The notes under the pieces are model-generated. The model was not told the origin of the DNA and did no database searches. It saw only the letters and a program-made list of their open reading frames with translations. DNA of 64,000 nt from Chondrinema litorale (GTDB taxonomy: Bacteria > Bacteroidota > Bacteroidia > Cytophagales > Flammeovirgaceae): the NCBI RefSeq assembly GCF_026250525.1, contig NZ_CP111062.1, positions 41,717 to 105,716 of the forward strand, given 5' to 3'. The position numbers and the translations under genes were made by a program. Shown here in pieces: positions 9,100 to 18,892 of the stretch. Numbering within the stretch: the stretch's first letter is position 1; every line of letters starts with the position of its first letter.

Positions 9100-9213
9100 T
9101 TATTTTCTATCTTCTGTAGACTTTGTAAAAACATTAGAAGGTGCCACTACTTCACTTTGTAGTACTCCATTGTACAATAATAAGCCAATGATAGGTAAAT
9201 AAAATCGCTCTGT
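9100..9213 (-). pseudogene. short coding-like relic, unidentified
   Basis: A 37-codon open stretch on the minus strand (ERFYLPIIGLLLYNGVLQ and onward, ending STEDRK then TAA) reads like protein but has no start codon and a TAG just upstream. Family not recognised. It lies in the non-coding 8919-10171 stretch together with the pseudogene at 9430. Confidence 0.25.
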
Positions 9214-9429
9214 TATTCTCTAGTAATCCGAATTAATTATTCGAATAGTGTTTTTTAATACTAAAAAGATCGATGAGTATCAAAACTTGTTGGGTTGTTT
9301 CTATTCATCTTATATTAATAAAAGATAGTATTATTCTAAATTACTCTTCTCAGTACAAGAAAATAAATCTGCTTTACTAATTTTAGTAATCACTATAAAG
9401 TGAATCAAAGAATAGTAAAATATGAATCA

Positions 9430-9812
9430 ATGAAAAAATCCTCCTGATAAAGCTGCATTTGTATGCTGGGCTTTTCACCTCCTTTTATTTAATCGCTCTT
9501 GGTTTAAGTAGCATCATTCTCAACCATAAAATTGATGTAGCAAAAAGTGAAATTGACAAAACATGATCGACAAAAGTTGATGTAAATACTGAATTAGAAA
9601 ATGTAGAATTAGCAGAAAGTTTGTGAGACAAATTGAATATGATGGGCTAGGTTCCTCGCTGGAATATTCAAAGAGATTCTACCCAATCTAAATGTCAGCT
9701 AACTCATTTAGCTAAAACTACAGATCTTACATTAGACATTAATTTGGGAATGGTACAGGTAGAAGAAAAGCCAAAAGGTTTAATTGCAGTGCTTAATGGA
9801 TCATATTTATAA
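9430..9812 (+). pseudogene. PepSY-associated TM protein, decayed
   Basis: One frame translates to a PepSY_TM-like N-terminus: KLHLYAGLFTSFYLIALGLS (conserved His plus first helix), then a region ending PRWNIQRDST and VQVEEKPKGLIAVLNG, which fits the PepSY domain. It is broken by three in-frame stops (TGA, TGA, TAG). The ATG at 9430 is out of frame by one base: ATGAAAAAATCC would read MKKIL with one more A. It is cut off after about 125 codons where family members carry further helices. The rest of 8919-10171 shows no intact gene. It may be a lost partner of the PepSY/TonB cluster. Confidence 0.6.
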
Positions 9813-10171
9813 CAAAGTAATGTAGTTTTAATTTTTGTACAAGGCTTTCTTTTTTATCTCATGTGCATTTTTAAAAATGCTAACCGCTCAACTCAAAACA
9901 ACTGCTTTCTTAGCATTGTTTGACAAGATCAATTCAGAGGAATTTTCAGCAGAGCTTAACTGTCTAGCTTAAATATAACTACTACAGCCTTCTACAATGG
10001 AACCTTCATGTATGTTAATTATTTCCCTATTTTGAATAAATCACTTTCTCTTATACTTTACCCGATTATAATAACTACTAACCTTCTATATAGAAAGTAA
10101 ATCATATAAATAAAGTTAATAACTTTCTTTGGGGGGATTCTGTAAACTTATAAGCACCTAAATGTTGTAAA

Positions 10172-11071
10172 ATGAAATTAATTACTTACATAATTTTATT
10201 AATAATTTACTGCAATCATTTAGCCTTAGGTTTTAATAGTTTTATCCCTCCTGTATCTATTCTCCAGAAAGATAGCATTAAAACTATTTTGTTTGAAATT
10301 AAATCTCAGGATACTGAACATATATCTTACCTATTTGGCACTCATCATGCATTTGGTCAAACTTTTTTTGAATCGTTAAACACAGCTAAACAAAGACTCT
10401 TAAAATCAGATATGTTAATTGTAGAAAGCTTAAACATACCTGGCCAATTAGCTGAAGATATTATTAACCAACGTACTATAGAAACCAATTGGTTAAAGTA
10501 TTTAAGTAATGATGAATACCAATTTGTTGAAAATATTTTCTCTAAAAGCAAAGTTGACTTAAATAAGATTACACCAACAGAACTGTATGTTTTTTTAAAC
10601 AGGTATTATAACGAAAATGTATGTCAGGCCAAACAGAGTGGTGATGAGCAATTATCTTTAGACGACTACATTGGTAAAGTTGCTTCGGATAATAAATTAA
10701 AACTTATTGGGCTTGAAACAGTGGATGAACAGTTAGAAATTATTAGAAAGGATGTGGAGGGTATGCCTAGAAAAGTACATAAAAGAAGGCTTGAAATAAT
10801 CGTACAAAAAATTAAAAGTAGTAACAATGATAACTGCTCTGAAATAGCTTGGTATAAAAATATGGACTTTGATTTTAATTTCGATCAGCCATGTCAAAAT
10901 ACACTTGTACTTACTAATAGAAATAACAAATGGCTAAAAGAACTATCAAATTATTTAAAAACAAAAAATTGTTTTATTGCTGTAGGATTAAGTCATTTAA
11001 TGTTTGAATGTGGGTTAGTAAACCAATTGAGAGAAATGGGATACGCTGTAACTCCCATTCTCTTAAAATAA
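10172..11071 (+). CDS. TraB/GumN family protein
   Basis: 299 residues with a signal peptide (about 1-20). SYLFGTHHAFG near residue 53 and the C-terminal CFIAVGLSHLMFE are the two conserved blocks of the TraB/GumN fold, in which the GTHH and G-x-x-H motifs form a putative metal-dependent hydrolase site related to the Tiki metalloproteases. Probably periplasmic. Stands alone; no operon partner on its strand within 200 bp. The precise substrate in bacteria is unknown. Confidence 0.8.
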   Translation: MKLITYIILLIIYCNHLALGFNSFIPPVSILQKDSIKTILFEIKSQDTEHISYLFGTHHAFGQTFFESLNTAKQRLLKSDMLIVESLNIPGQLAEDIINQRTIETNWLKYLSNDEYQFVENIFSKSKVDLNKITPTELYVFLNRYYNENVCQAKQSGDEQLSLDDYIGKVASDNKLKLIGLETVDEQLEIIRKDVEGMPRKVHKRRLEIIVQKIKSSNNDNCSEIAWYKNMDFDFNFDQPCQNTLVLTNRNNKWLKELSNYLKTKNCFIAVGLSHLMFECGLVNQLREMGYAVTPILLK

Positions 11072-11135
11072 GTTTATTAAGTAAGCTGCTTTTAAATGTT
11101 GTACGACGTTTATAATATTTTGTACATAATTATAC

Positions 11136-11193
11136 GTTCCCCAAAAAGCATAATGTGCCTTTTTGTCAAACATGTCTCATGAGATTAGAACAC
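11136..11193 (+). repeat. dispersed intergenic repeat, copy 2 (tail only)
   Basis: AGCATAATGTGCCTTTTTGT followed by CAAACATGTCTCATGAG parallels GTGCCTTTATGTAAAGTGTC at 586 and the copy at 24975. Lies between the TraB-like and WG-repeat genes. Confidence 0.35.
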
Positions 11194-11274
11194 CGCTTAA
11201 TAGTGCAATTTTTTAGAACATTATCACTTTTGCATTTATAGTTTTAATTTAAAGCCTTTTAGAGAACAGTTTTA

Positions 11275-12123
11275 ATGAAGATTTCGATTTTGGTAATTTT
11301 TGCTCTGATAGTTATTTCCTGCGTAAAGCATAATAAAGATTTAATCGTCGAACAAATTATAGGAAATGAGGAAGTAGTAGCCTATACTTTCAAAAAAAGT
11401 GATAAATATGGACTTTTAGATAAAAACTACAAAGTTATACTTCAACCAAGGTTCGATTTTATATATGGATATGAAAAGTATGGTACGATCAAGATTGATA
11501 GTGGAGGTAAGCATTTATATGGAGGGGACTACTATGGCTATGAACCAAAATATTTAGGGCTTATCAATACAAAAGGAGAAATATTGACCAACCCCCAGTA
11601 TGACGAAATTGTATATGGAAACAGCAAAATAGCTAGGGTCAAAAAAAAAGGAAAATATGGGTTTATTGATAATGATGGAAAAGTTTTAATTGAAGCTATT
11701 TTAGATTCTGCTAGCCTAGAATTTAACGGGATAGCATCGGTTAAAAAGGATAAAGTATGGGGGATTATCAAAATGACAGGAGAGTATCTTTTAAGGGATA
11801 CGAGTTTGGTCTATATATCAGGATTCAATGAAAATATTGCTTATTATCAAAAAAAACAGCTTGATATATTTGGTTATGTAAATTCTAAAGGAACTATCAT
11901 TCTTGATGGATATAATGGGGCAGGTACATTTCAGTATGGTTATGGACCGATATATAAGAGGGAAGCAGGTTGGGGAATTATTGATAGTTTAGGAAATGTT
12001 GTTATAGAACCCAAATATGGAAAATCACTTCGTATCGATAAAATAGAGAATGAAATATGGGCTCTAGAATATGATGAGATACATAAAGAATGGATTAAAC
12101 TTATCAAGATAAAAAGCCTATAA
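11275..12123 (+). CDS. WG-repeat lipoprotein
   Basis: 282 residues. Lipoprotein signal MKISILVIFALIVISC with a Cys at 16. The mature protein is built of about five WG repeats (pattern K/W-Y/W-G-hydrophobic-hydrophobic-D-x-x-G-K-hydrophobic): KYGLLDKNYKVILQPRFD, KYGFIDNDGKVLIEA, VWGIIKMTGEYLL and WGIIDSLGNVVIEPKY. WG repeats form beta-propeller-like surfaces of unknown ligand. Probably tethered to the periplasmic or outer face of the envelope. No operon partner. Confidence 0.8.
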   Translation: MKISILVIFALIVISCVKHNKDLIVEQIIGNEEVVAYTFKKSDKYGLLDKNYKVILQPRFDFIYGYEKYGTIKIDSGGKHLYGGDYYGYEPKYLGLINTKGEILTNPQYDEIVYGNSKIARVKKKGKYGFIDNDGKVLIEAILDSASLEFNGIASVKKDKVWGIIKMTGEYLLRDTSLVYISGFNENIAYYQKKQLDIFGYVNSKGTIILDGYNGAGTFQYGYGPIYKREAGWGIIDSLGNVVIEPKYGKSLRIDKIENEIWALEYDEIHKEWIKLIKIKSL

Positions 12124-12162
12124 TCCCTATTTATGTAAAGTGTACCCTTATGTTGTCATAAT
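12122..12162 (+). repeat. dispersed intergenic repeat, copy 3 (tail only)
   Basis: Starts at the stop codon of the WG gene: CCCTATTTATGTAAAGTGTA then CCCTTATGTTG. Closest to copy 1, sharing TTTATGTAAAGTGT. Confidence 0.4.
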
Positions 12163-12343
12163 ATTTATACTTCTATTTCAGAGAGATAGAATGAAAACTT
12201 CTTTTCTAATAAATCTGGTAACCTTCATAATAAAACAAACCAATACCTCCTTTTAGGCAAAAATCTGCATTATCTATATGAGGATTAAAATTTTACTCAA
12301 TATTAAAGATTAGACAGACACATAACTGTAAACTATATAGAAT

Positions 12344-13432
12344 ATGAAAATATCAATTTTGACAAGCCTTTTGATTCTCTTATCATTAGCTGCTCAGACT
12401 AGCCCAGTTCTTAAGATTAAATTTGATGATATAGAATCAGGAAATATATTTCTAATTAATGTGCAGAAAGAACTTACTGATACTTTGTCTATTAATAATG
12501 GCAAAGTTACTTATGAAGCCAAGATAGCTGCTCCAACTTTTTTTTATTTGATAGTTGATGGATATAATAATACACGCCCACTAGAATTAGTACTTTCTAG
12601 CCAGTTAACAGAAATGAAATTTGAAAGTTACAAAGTTGTGGGTGAAAACACTGTAAATGAGGCTTATCCGAATAGTCCTATTTTCATTTCAGACCCGAAT
12701 AATAACATCGCATTTTTTGAATTTTTATCCCATTGGAAAAGCTTTTACAACACGATTCAGGCTCTATCTGAAAATGACTCAGAAGAGCAATTAGAAAAAA
12801 GAAAGAACACCTATCATACATTTCTATCAACCAATAAACAAATTATTGAGAATAATAGCGATCAATATGTTTCTGCTAAAATGATTGATTTTTTGCTCAA
12901 TAATAACCTACTTCAATTTGAAACTTTGCAAACATATTATGATTTACTGAGTCCTAAAGTAAAAGAATCTTATTTAGGTTTTAAGATTGGTGAAAAATCA
13001 GGTAAAGCTGGCCAATTACAACCTGGTAAACCAGCTCCAGAAATAGCACTCGTAGATATACAAGGCAAAAAATATAGCCTCCAAAGTTTGAAGGGTAAAA
13101 ATGTGATACTTCATTTTTGGTCATCATCTTGTGCACCTTGCATCAAAGAAGCACCAGACTTACTAAAGCTCCAACAGGGAAATACTGAAAATCTAGTTGT
13201 AATAAATTTCTCACTTGACACGGATAACTCCAAATGGAAAAAAGGTATTGAAAGAGCAGGTATTGAAGAAATGATCAATGTATGTGACCTACAAGGATAC
13301 AACAGTGTTACAGCTAAAAGTTATGATGTTACCTTTATACCTGTTTACTACTTAATTGATGCTAATGGTAATATTTCTTTAAAAGGTACGCTCAGTCAAA
13401 TTACAGAAAAAATCAAGGAAGATATGCCATAA
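12344..13432 (+). CDS. TlpA-like thiol-disulfide oxidoreductase
   Basis: 362 residues. A signal peptide is followed by a DUF4369-like N-terminal region (about 20-110), a helical linker, and a C-terminal thioredoxin fold from about residue 225 (QPGKPAPEIALVDIQGKKYS). The active-site motif is C263-A-P-C266 in FWSSSCAPCIKEAP; the cis-Pro is in VTFIPVYYLID. This is the standard architecture of Bacteroidetes periplasmic TlpA/ResA-like reductases. No maturation target is encoded next to it. Confidence 0.88.
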   Translation: MKISILTSLLILLSLAAQTSPVLKIKFDDIESGNIFLINVQKELTDTLSINNGKVTYEAKIAAPTFFYLIVDGYNNTRPLELVLSSQLTEMKFESYKVVGENTVNEAYPNSPIFISDPNNNIAFFEFLSHWKSFYNTIQALSENDSEEQLEKRKNTYHTFLSTNKQIIENNSDQYVSAKMIDFLLNNNLLQFETLQTYYDLLSPKVKESYLGFKIGEKSGKAGQLQPGKPAPEIALVDIQGKKYSLQSLKGKNVILHFWSSSCAPCIKEAPDLLKLQQGNTENLVVINFSLDTDNSKWKKGIERAGIEEMINVCDLQGYNSVTAKSYDVTFIPVYYLIDANGNISLKGTLSQITEKIKEDMP

Positions 13433-13816
13433 TTATTAGATATCCAGTTAGATTCTGCAACACATAAGACCGAACAACTTTACAGGTTTTACTTTTCAAT
13501 AAAGGTTAAAAACTATGTAAGTTAACTTTTCACCTTCATTAATTGCTCCCCTATTTTCTGCTAAAATTCGGCAATTTAAATTCATTATTATTCTGTTATA
13601 GCTTTATATATTCCTACCGTTTTTTTAAAATAATGTTGTCTTTACTTGAAAGTAATATTAACAGTACTAAAACTAAATATTTCATTTTTCATAACACCAA
13701 GCTAATATGAGTATACATCCCAGTTGTTAGATCGGATTAAGTGTAATGATGGTAGATAAGTTTTTAAAAAACTCAGTTCACATATTCATTTTTAGCATTT
13801 GCTAGTAACTTTCCAC
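13433..13816. other. intergenic, convergent genes
   Basis: 384 bp between two convergent genes. One imperfect inverted repeat (AAAGGTTAA ... TTAACTTTT, 13501-13530) could serve as a terminator for the TlpA-like gene. Nothing else seen. Confidence 0.3.
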
Positions 13817-14308
13817 TTATTTTCCACCATATTTTGCTGGTATCCCTGCATTATCAGATTCTATAGTCCATAAAAGACTAACTATCCACCATCGACCGCC
13901 ATAGTAGGTTAATTGATAGCTATTTATCCCTCTTTCATTTACTCCCTCAGAGTCTTTACCATAAAAGCTTTGGAATACTTGAGCAATGCCATTGTATTCA
14001 TCAACAACTTTATGAATTTCTTTTTCAAGATATCCTTGCTCATAATAAGGATCTTTCAAGAGATTAAGAAAGTCATCAAGTGATGCAGTTTCAGCATTTT
14101 TCGAATCAGCAACTGTGAGTATTGCTGAGGGATGAAATAAATTCCTAACTGCTGCAGTATCCATTTCTTCCCCCTTTTCAATGGTTATTTGATCAAGTAG
14201 TTCATTGATAATTCCATCAATAGATTCAACTGGATCCTCAGTCTTTTCCTGAGCTAAAGAACTTATTGAAGTGGTTATAAAAAGTGTTATATAGAGAAAG
14301 TATTTCAT
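13817..14308 (-). CDS. NTF2/SnoaL-like secreted protein
   Basis: 163 residues with a signal peptide ending ISSLAQ (about 1-19). The mature domain follows the NTF2-like pattern of the SnoaL/DUF4440 group: an N-terminal helix, LFHPSAILTVAD, a central helix DDFLNLLKD, and curved strands ending with INSYQLTYYGGRWWIVSLLW. Such domains form cone-shaped pockets; many secreted ones have no known substrate. No operon partner is evident. Confidence 0.7.
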   Translation of the reverse strand: MKYFLYITLFITTSISSLAQEKTEDPVESIDGIINELLDQITIEKGEEMDTAAVRNLFHPSAILTVADSKNAETASLDDFLNLLKDPYYEQGYLEKEIHKVVDEYNGIAQVFQSFYGKDSEGVNERGINSYQLTYYGGRWWIVSLLWTIESDNAGIPAKYGGK

Positions 14309-14429
14309 ATAGTGTTTATTAATTGCTGCTAATATCTAAATAAGCTCAGTGAGCATACCCTTTCAAATTGATTCTAAAATTAGTGTTTTGCCAAAAAATT
14401 GATCATAGCTCTTTTTTCTCATTGGTTTA

Positions 14430-15419
14430 TCACTTGTTGGCAACTGTAATTTTTCCGTCCTGCCACCCTTTGGGCAAATACAAATTCAGTCCTGTTGACT
14501 TTTCAATATCAATTAGATTATTTCGGAGTTCAATACTTCTTAAGCCTATTTCTAATCGATTTTCATTTACTGTTTTGAGTTCAGTTGCGTTAGGAATCTT
14601 TCCAATAAATCCACACGCAGATAATTCATGTCCGGATAGTCCAGCAGTCTTCCAGTCTTCTATTTGGGCTAACTCGTAAGGTGATAATTCCCCTCTTTTT
14701 AAGGCTTTCATTAACTTTGGCCTTAATTTTTTGTACAAGGTGTCTTTTGAATTATAGTCAAGCGAAATGGAGTTATGATGACATAAAATAACTGAAGCCC
14801 ATAGATTATTTCCGATTAGTTGTTCTCCTGGATAACCATATTCATTTAAAATTTGCTCAAGTTTTTCTAATTGATGTTCGCTATGAGGAGCAAATTTTCT
14901 TTCAGAATATCTCCTTTTGGATTTTTGTCCAATTCTGATAAACGCCCCAAGCGCCATTTTTTGGTCATTCTTAAACATTTCATGGACTTGTTCTTTAAGA
15001 ACGAAATTTAGTTTTGATAAGTAGATTTTGTGAAGTGAATCATACTCTGATACAATAATCTTTGCCCATTCAGAACATTCTTTTAACGATTGTAAGTTTT
15101 TACTTTTGTTGATGCTTTTGAATGTCCAACCAGCCTTGATTCCCAGTCTTAGGAACTTCAAGCCTGAATTACAATCTTTTTCATAGGCGCTGAGTTCAGC
15201 AGCCACTTTGATATCTCTTAGAAATAAGAAATCAAACTGATTAAAAAGAGAATCATACATTTTAACTGCAGAAGTATACTTTCCTTCGACAATTAACTTT
15301 TCACATTCAATTACTTTCGAATGGTAGATCAGGTAGTTTTCTTGGGCATTGCTTTTAGTAGAAACTAAAAGGGGGACTATAAAAATAAGGATAAGAGAAA
15401 GTTTTTTTATTAATGTCAT
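14430..15419 (-). CDS. DUF6624-like secreted protein
   Basis: About 329 residues from the ATG at 15417-15419, chosen because it begins a good signal peptide (MTLIKKLSLILIFIVPLLVS); an upstream in-frame start would place 18 polar residues before it. The C-terminal half has the pattern LEQILNEYGYPGEQLIG, then LCHHNS and LSPYELAQIEDWK, which resembles DUF6624 domains (G-x-P, paired His, late Asp). The N-terminal half looks like TPR-type helices. No function known. Confidence 0.55.
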   Translation of the reverse strand: MTLIKKLSLILIFIVPLLVSTKSNAQENYLIYHSKVIECEKLIVEGKYTSAVKMYDSLFNQFDFLFLRDIKVAAELSAYEKDCNSGLKFLRLGIKAGWTFKSINKSKNLQSLKECSEWAKIIVSEYDSLHKIYLSKLNFVLKEQVHEMFKNDQKMALGAFIRIGQKSKRRYSERKFAPHSEHQLEKLEQILNEYGYPGEQLIGNNLWASVILCHHNSISLDYNSKDTLYKKLRPKLMKALKRGELSPYELAQIEDWKTAGLSGHELSACGFIGKIPNATELKTVNENRLEIGLRSIELRNNLIDIEKSTGLNLYLPKGWQDGKITVANK

Positions 15420-15464
15420 CAAACAAAAGAATGCATTTTTGCTGTAAATGGTTGCCAGTGGTAA

Positions 15465-15497
15465 GTATAACACTGAAATATACTTACAGTGTTATAC
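15465..15497. repeat. inverted repeat between two minus-strand genes
   Basis: Perfect 11-bp arms GTATAACACTG / CAGTGTTATAC with an 11-nt loop, between the S33 hydrolase stop (15533) and the start at 15419. It lacks a T-run, so a terminator or an operator are both possible. Confidence 0.4.
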
Positions 15498-15532
15498 ACC
15501 ATTTCAATAAAAATTGATAACTAAACAATTTT

Positions 15533-17017
15533 CTACTCAGTTTTAAATACTGGCTTTCCAATTTTTATAAAACATTCAGGGTTTGGTTTGATACTCGGAT
15601 TATTAAAAAAATCATTTGCTGCTTGCATGGCACATTGATTACTCCAATTAGTTGTTGGTGTGTGTTTCCATCCTTTAAAAATCAAATGAAAACTATTAGT
15701 GAAATTAGCCTTCATTGAATCTGCCCATTTTACAGGTGTCTCGTTATCATATTCTCCATTTATGAATAATACAGGTATTTGGCTTTGTACTGCTTGATTT
15801 TCAATCTTCTTGGCTTTTTGTACACCCCAAATTTCACAAACTTTATCGTCAAATACAGCAGGTGATAAACCTCTCACTTCAGCATATTTATTTGTTTCAC
15901 GCTCAATCTTCTCTGAAGAATTGAATGGGTTTTCTTCTGCACACCATACAGAGAGTCGCATTCCAATTCCTGCACCTTCATTTGGTTCTTGAAATAAATT
16001 AGTCAATTGTTCCTTAACTAATATCAAGTCGTTATTCAATAATTTGTTAATCTCATATGGAATATCAGGTACGCTCCCTGTGGAAGCAGAAGTAAAGACA
16101 GTTATTATATCTTTTCCTTTAAGATAAAATGTCTCCATTTCTCCACTTCCTTGATTTTCGATTTTAACTGCTAGTGGATTGAGCGTTTTTTCTTTCAAGT
16201 AATCAAAAAAACGATTTTTAATATTTGGATAAGCTGAATTACATGTTTCATCATTTTCACAATCGGTCAGCAAGGTTTCAACAGACTCCAATAGGTTTTG
16301 CACACTTTCTTCATCGTAATTGACTTCTAATGGTAGTGGTGAATCCATCACAACACTTCTAATTTTCTCTGGAAAATCTCGCATTAAAACTTGAGCGATT
16401 TTCGTGCTGTAAGAAATGGTAAGTAGATTATATTGCTGAATTCCTAAGACATTTACCAAATCGTTGATATCGGCGGCAATTTCCTTTGTGTTGTAACTGT
16501 CTAAGTCAATGCCTTTCTGATTAAGTCTTTCTTTACAAGCTTTGGCAGCTTTCGTGAGAAGATCGTCATATTTTGCAGAATCAAAATTCGGTAGATTGGA
16601 TTCATAAATTGCTTGCGACCATTCAGGACAATCTAAGTGTGGTTTTGCATAAAAGTTTCCACGTTGCTCTACAAGTATAAAATCTCTGTCATCAAGATAT
16701 TTATAATAGTTCATATACTGAGCGGTAGGCATAGTAGTAGAACCTGGACCACCAACTGTATAAATAATTGGGTCCTTTTTGGGGTTTTCACTACGACTTT
16801 TAAATATGTAAATGGGAATTTCAATTGTTTTACTGTTTAGAGCCTGCCTATTTTCCAAAACTTCTAAATAACCAAAGACATATTTTTGCTCTTTCTTTAT
16901 ATTATGAGTTGTATTATTTGACTCTTTAAATTTCGGCTTGAAATCCGCTTTAACTTGTCCAGATGTGTTTGAGTAAACAAACAGACTAAATATGAAAATC
17001 AATTGTTTTATCGACAT
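15533..17017 (-). CDS. alpha/beta hydrolase, S33 tripeptidyl-aminopeptidase-like (TAP C-terminal)
   Basis: 494 residues with a signal peptide (about 1-20). GGPGSTTMP near residue 89 is the oxyanion-hole HGGPG-like motif; VEQRGN follows it as in proline iminopeptidases. The nucleophile elbow reads LLTISYSTKIAQ: the Ser-Tyr is kept, but both flanking glycines of G-x-S-Y-G are replaced (Thr and Ser). The C-terminal TAP-like domain carries Asp in INGEYDNETPV and His in GWKHTPTTNW. Probably a periplasmic or secreted exopeptidase/esterase; the altered elbow may change activity. Confidence 0.8.
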   Translation of the reverse strand: MSIKQLIFIFSLFVYSNTSGQVKADFKPKFKESNNTTHNIKKEQKYVFGYLEVLENRQALNSKTIEIPIYIFKSRSENPKKDPIIYTVGGPGSTTMPTAQYMNYYKYLDDRDFILVEQRGNFYAKPHLDCPEWSQAIYESNLPNFDSAKYDDLLTKAAKACKERLNQKGIDLDSYNTKEIAADINDLVNVLGIQQYNLLTISYSTKIAQVLMRDFPEKIRSVVMDSPLPLEVNYDEESVQNLLESVETLLTDCENDETCNSAYPNIKNRFFDYLKEKTLNPLAVKIENQGSGEMETFYLKGKDIITVFTSASTGSVPDIPYEINKLLNNDLILVKEQLTNLFQEPNEGAGIGMRLSVWCAEENPFNSSEKIERETNKYAEVRGLSPAVFDDKVCEIWGVQKAKKIENQAVQSQIPVLFINGEYDNETPVKWADSMKANFTNSFHLIFKGWKHTPTTNWSNQCAMQAANDFFNNPSIKPNPECFIKIGKPVFKTE

Positions 17018-17107
17018 GATTATGTTTGTTCAATTGCTTATAGAAGCTTTGTTTCAAAGATTGATTTTTCAACTAATCAGCTCAATTATAGATTGGTTAA
17101 GAACAAA

Positions 17108-17335
17108 TTAAATTTTATCTGGGATCAGAGGTTTATTTGTATCGAATCCTGTCTTTTCTAATCCTAATACTATGTTGCTTACAGTTTTGGATAATTGCTC
17201 CCTAATCTCTTCTCTTGTAAAACTTTCTTTTTTATTATCTCCTGTTTGTTCTTCATTTTGGAGTAAAAAAATGTCTATATCAGCAACTGTCATTGAGATC
17301 AACATCTTTAGATTGAGTAATTCGGATTCTATCAT
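17108..17335 (-). CDS. small hypothetical protein
   Basis: 75 residues, acidic and helical in appearance, no signal peptide or recognised domain. ATG start. Lies alone upstream of the S33 hydrolase gene in the same direction, 90 bp apart. Kept because the composition is protein-like rather than a shadow of another gene, but it could be spurious. Confidence 0.35.
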   Translation of the reverse strand: MIESELLNLKMLISMTVADIDIFLLQNEEQTGDNKKESFTREEIREQLSKTVSNIVLGLEKTGFDTNKPLIPDKI

Positions 17336-17911
17336 AATAGTATTTATGGTTAATGTTGGATGTTTTTTTCAGTACTCCAAATATTTTGTTTTATAATAAA
17401 AATTGTTTGAATTCTAATTTAACAAATTATTTGTCCAAAACTCTTATTTAATCCTTTCCAATTTTTTGGAAAAAAGTCCCTATTTTACATATCCATTTTT
17501 TTGCTAAAAGACATTCACAAATGAGATTTAGAAATAAACTAGTCTTTAGGTGCCAATCAGCAAGTATCAAAATATTTGAAATGTAGAATTTAGCAGACAT
17601 ATAATTGGAACTCGTAGAACAATGTTCACAATGTTTTTTCAATAAAACTATGCATATAGTGAACTTTTACATCCACTACAGAAATTGACAAAATGAATAG
17701 ATGATTTTTTTAGAATTATGTTATGAAATTTTTAAAGAAATGACATAATATTTTTTTTATTCTTTATTAACAAAATTATATTTTATTTCAATCTGTATTT
17801 AACTCGAAACTATTTATAACAAAGGAGATTAGTTTAGAAAGGGCCTTTTAATTAGGTATAATTATTCCATTGCAATGGTTAAAAAATTATAATAATTAAA
17901 TCCAATTAATC
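17336..17911. other. intergenic, divergent promoters expected
   Basis: About 575 very A+T-rich bp between divergent genes. A 64-codon open frame on the minus strand (17448-17642) is Cys/Lys/Ile-rich with no domain and is not credited. No clear hairpins. Confidence 0.3.
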
Positions 17912-18493
17912 ATGAAAAAACTAATTGCACTATTCACATTTTTATCATTTGCCACATTATTATATGCTCAAGATTATGTAGTGAATGCAGATGAAAGACC
18001 AGAAGTAGATATGAGTAAGTTTAAAACTTATGGCTGGGCTTCACACATTATCGATGAAACCACAGCATCATTTTCATTAAATAACCTAGTATTAAAAAAT
18101 CAGATTAAAACCACAGTTGAAGATGAAATGGAAGGATTAGGATATGAAAAAACTACTTCTCCTGATTTAATGCTAGGTTTTGTAGTATTTGACAAAGCAA
18201 CCGAGTTTAAGGGTTATGGTAATATAAAAGATGATGATTACTACTACGACTACTGGTATGGTTTCGGAAATGAAGAACTTGGAAAAGCGAAGACTTATAA
18301 TTTTGAACCAGGCTCAATTGTCATTCATATGGTAGATACAAATACTGGTAATGTTGTATGGCAAGGATATGCTTCAGGTATAATGGATAATAATGTATTT
18401 GATTTTAAACCAGATAATGTTGCTGAAGCAGTACAATTGATATTTGAAGAATTTGATTATCGCGCTGATGATTTTGATACTACAGGAAGATAA
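17912..18493 (+). CDS. DUF4136 secreted protein
   Basis: 193 residues. Signal peptide about 1-20 (...LLYAQ); no lipobox Cys. The DUF4136 pattern is visible: MSKFKTYGWAS near the N-terminus, DEMEGLGYEKTTSPDLMLGF (predicted periplasmic alpha/beta fold), GSIVIHMVDTNTGNVVWQGY, then a closing helix (AEAVQLIFEEF). Function unknown. Monocistronic: a strong terminator follows at 18528. Confidence 0.8.
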   Translation: MKKLIALFTFLSFATLLYAQDYVVNADERPEVDMSKFKTYGWASHIIDETTASFSLNNLVLKNQIKTTVEDEMEGLGYEKTTSPDLMLGFVVFDKATEFKGYGNIKDDDYYYDYWYGFGNEELGKAKTYNFEPGSIVIHMVDTNTGNVVWQGYASGIMDNNVFDFKPDNVAEAVQLIFEEFDYRADDFDTTGR

Positions 18494-18527
18494 TACCCCT
18501 TTAAAAACAATGAATAACCTATAAGTT

Positions 18528-18557
18528 AAGAGGTACTACCTTGGTACCTCTTTTTTA
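18528..18557 (+). terminator. Rho-independent terminator
   Basis: Perfect 9-bp stem AAGAGGTAC / GTACCTCTT, 7-nt loop, followed by TTTTATTG. Ends the DUF4136 transcript. Confidence 0.85.
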
Positions 18558-18675
18558 TTGTTTCTAATTAATAACTAGCATTTCCTTTTATTAAAGGAAT
18601 AAAAAACATGTTCATAATAAAAAAGTATACATGGTAGTAGATTCATTTTTACTTTATCTATTGAAATAAATACAC

Positions 18676-18705
18676 AAAAGAGTTGTGATGGATTACAACT
18701 CTTTT
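18676..18705. terminator. second hairpin, possible bidirectional terminator
   Basis: Perfect 11-bp stem AAAAGAGTTGT / ACAACTCTTTT with an 8-nt loop, in the convergent gap 18494-18892. The T/A ends on both strands fit a terminator usable from either side, including for the response regulator at 18893. Nothing else is seen in this gap. Confidence 0.6.
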
Positions 18706-18892
18706 ATCAGAATCCAAAATCATACAAACGGTAAATCATACTTTGTCTAATAAATTAAACATAAAATGTTTAAATATCTATATCAATACAAGTTCTTTAC
18801 ATGACATACTACTTCACAATTCATTTATGGTCCAACAGAAATCATTATGAAAATACTTCTAAAAACAGTAATGATGTATCGGCCGCATAACT

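Noticed and set aside
14368..14679. 103-codon plus-strand frame
   Set aside because: Antisense to the DUF6624-like gene, which has a signal peptide and conserved pattern.
17448..17642. 64-codon minus-strand frame
   Set aside because: Low-complexity, A+T-driven composition, no domain, no partner.
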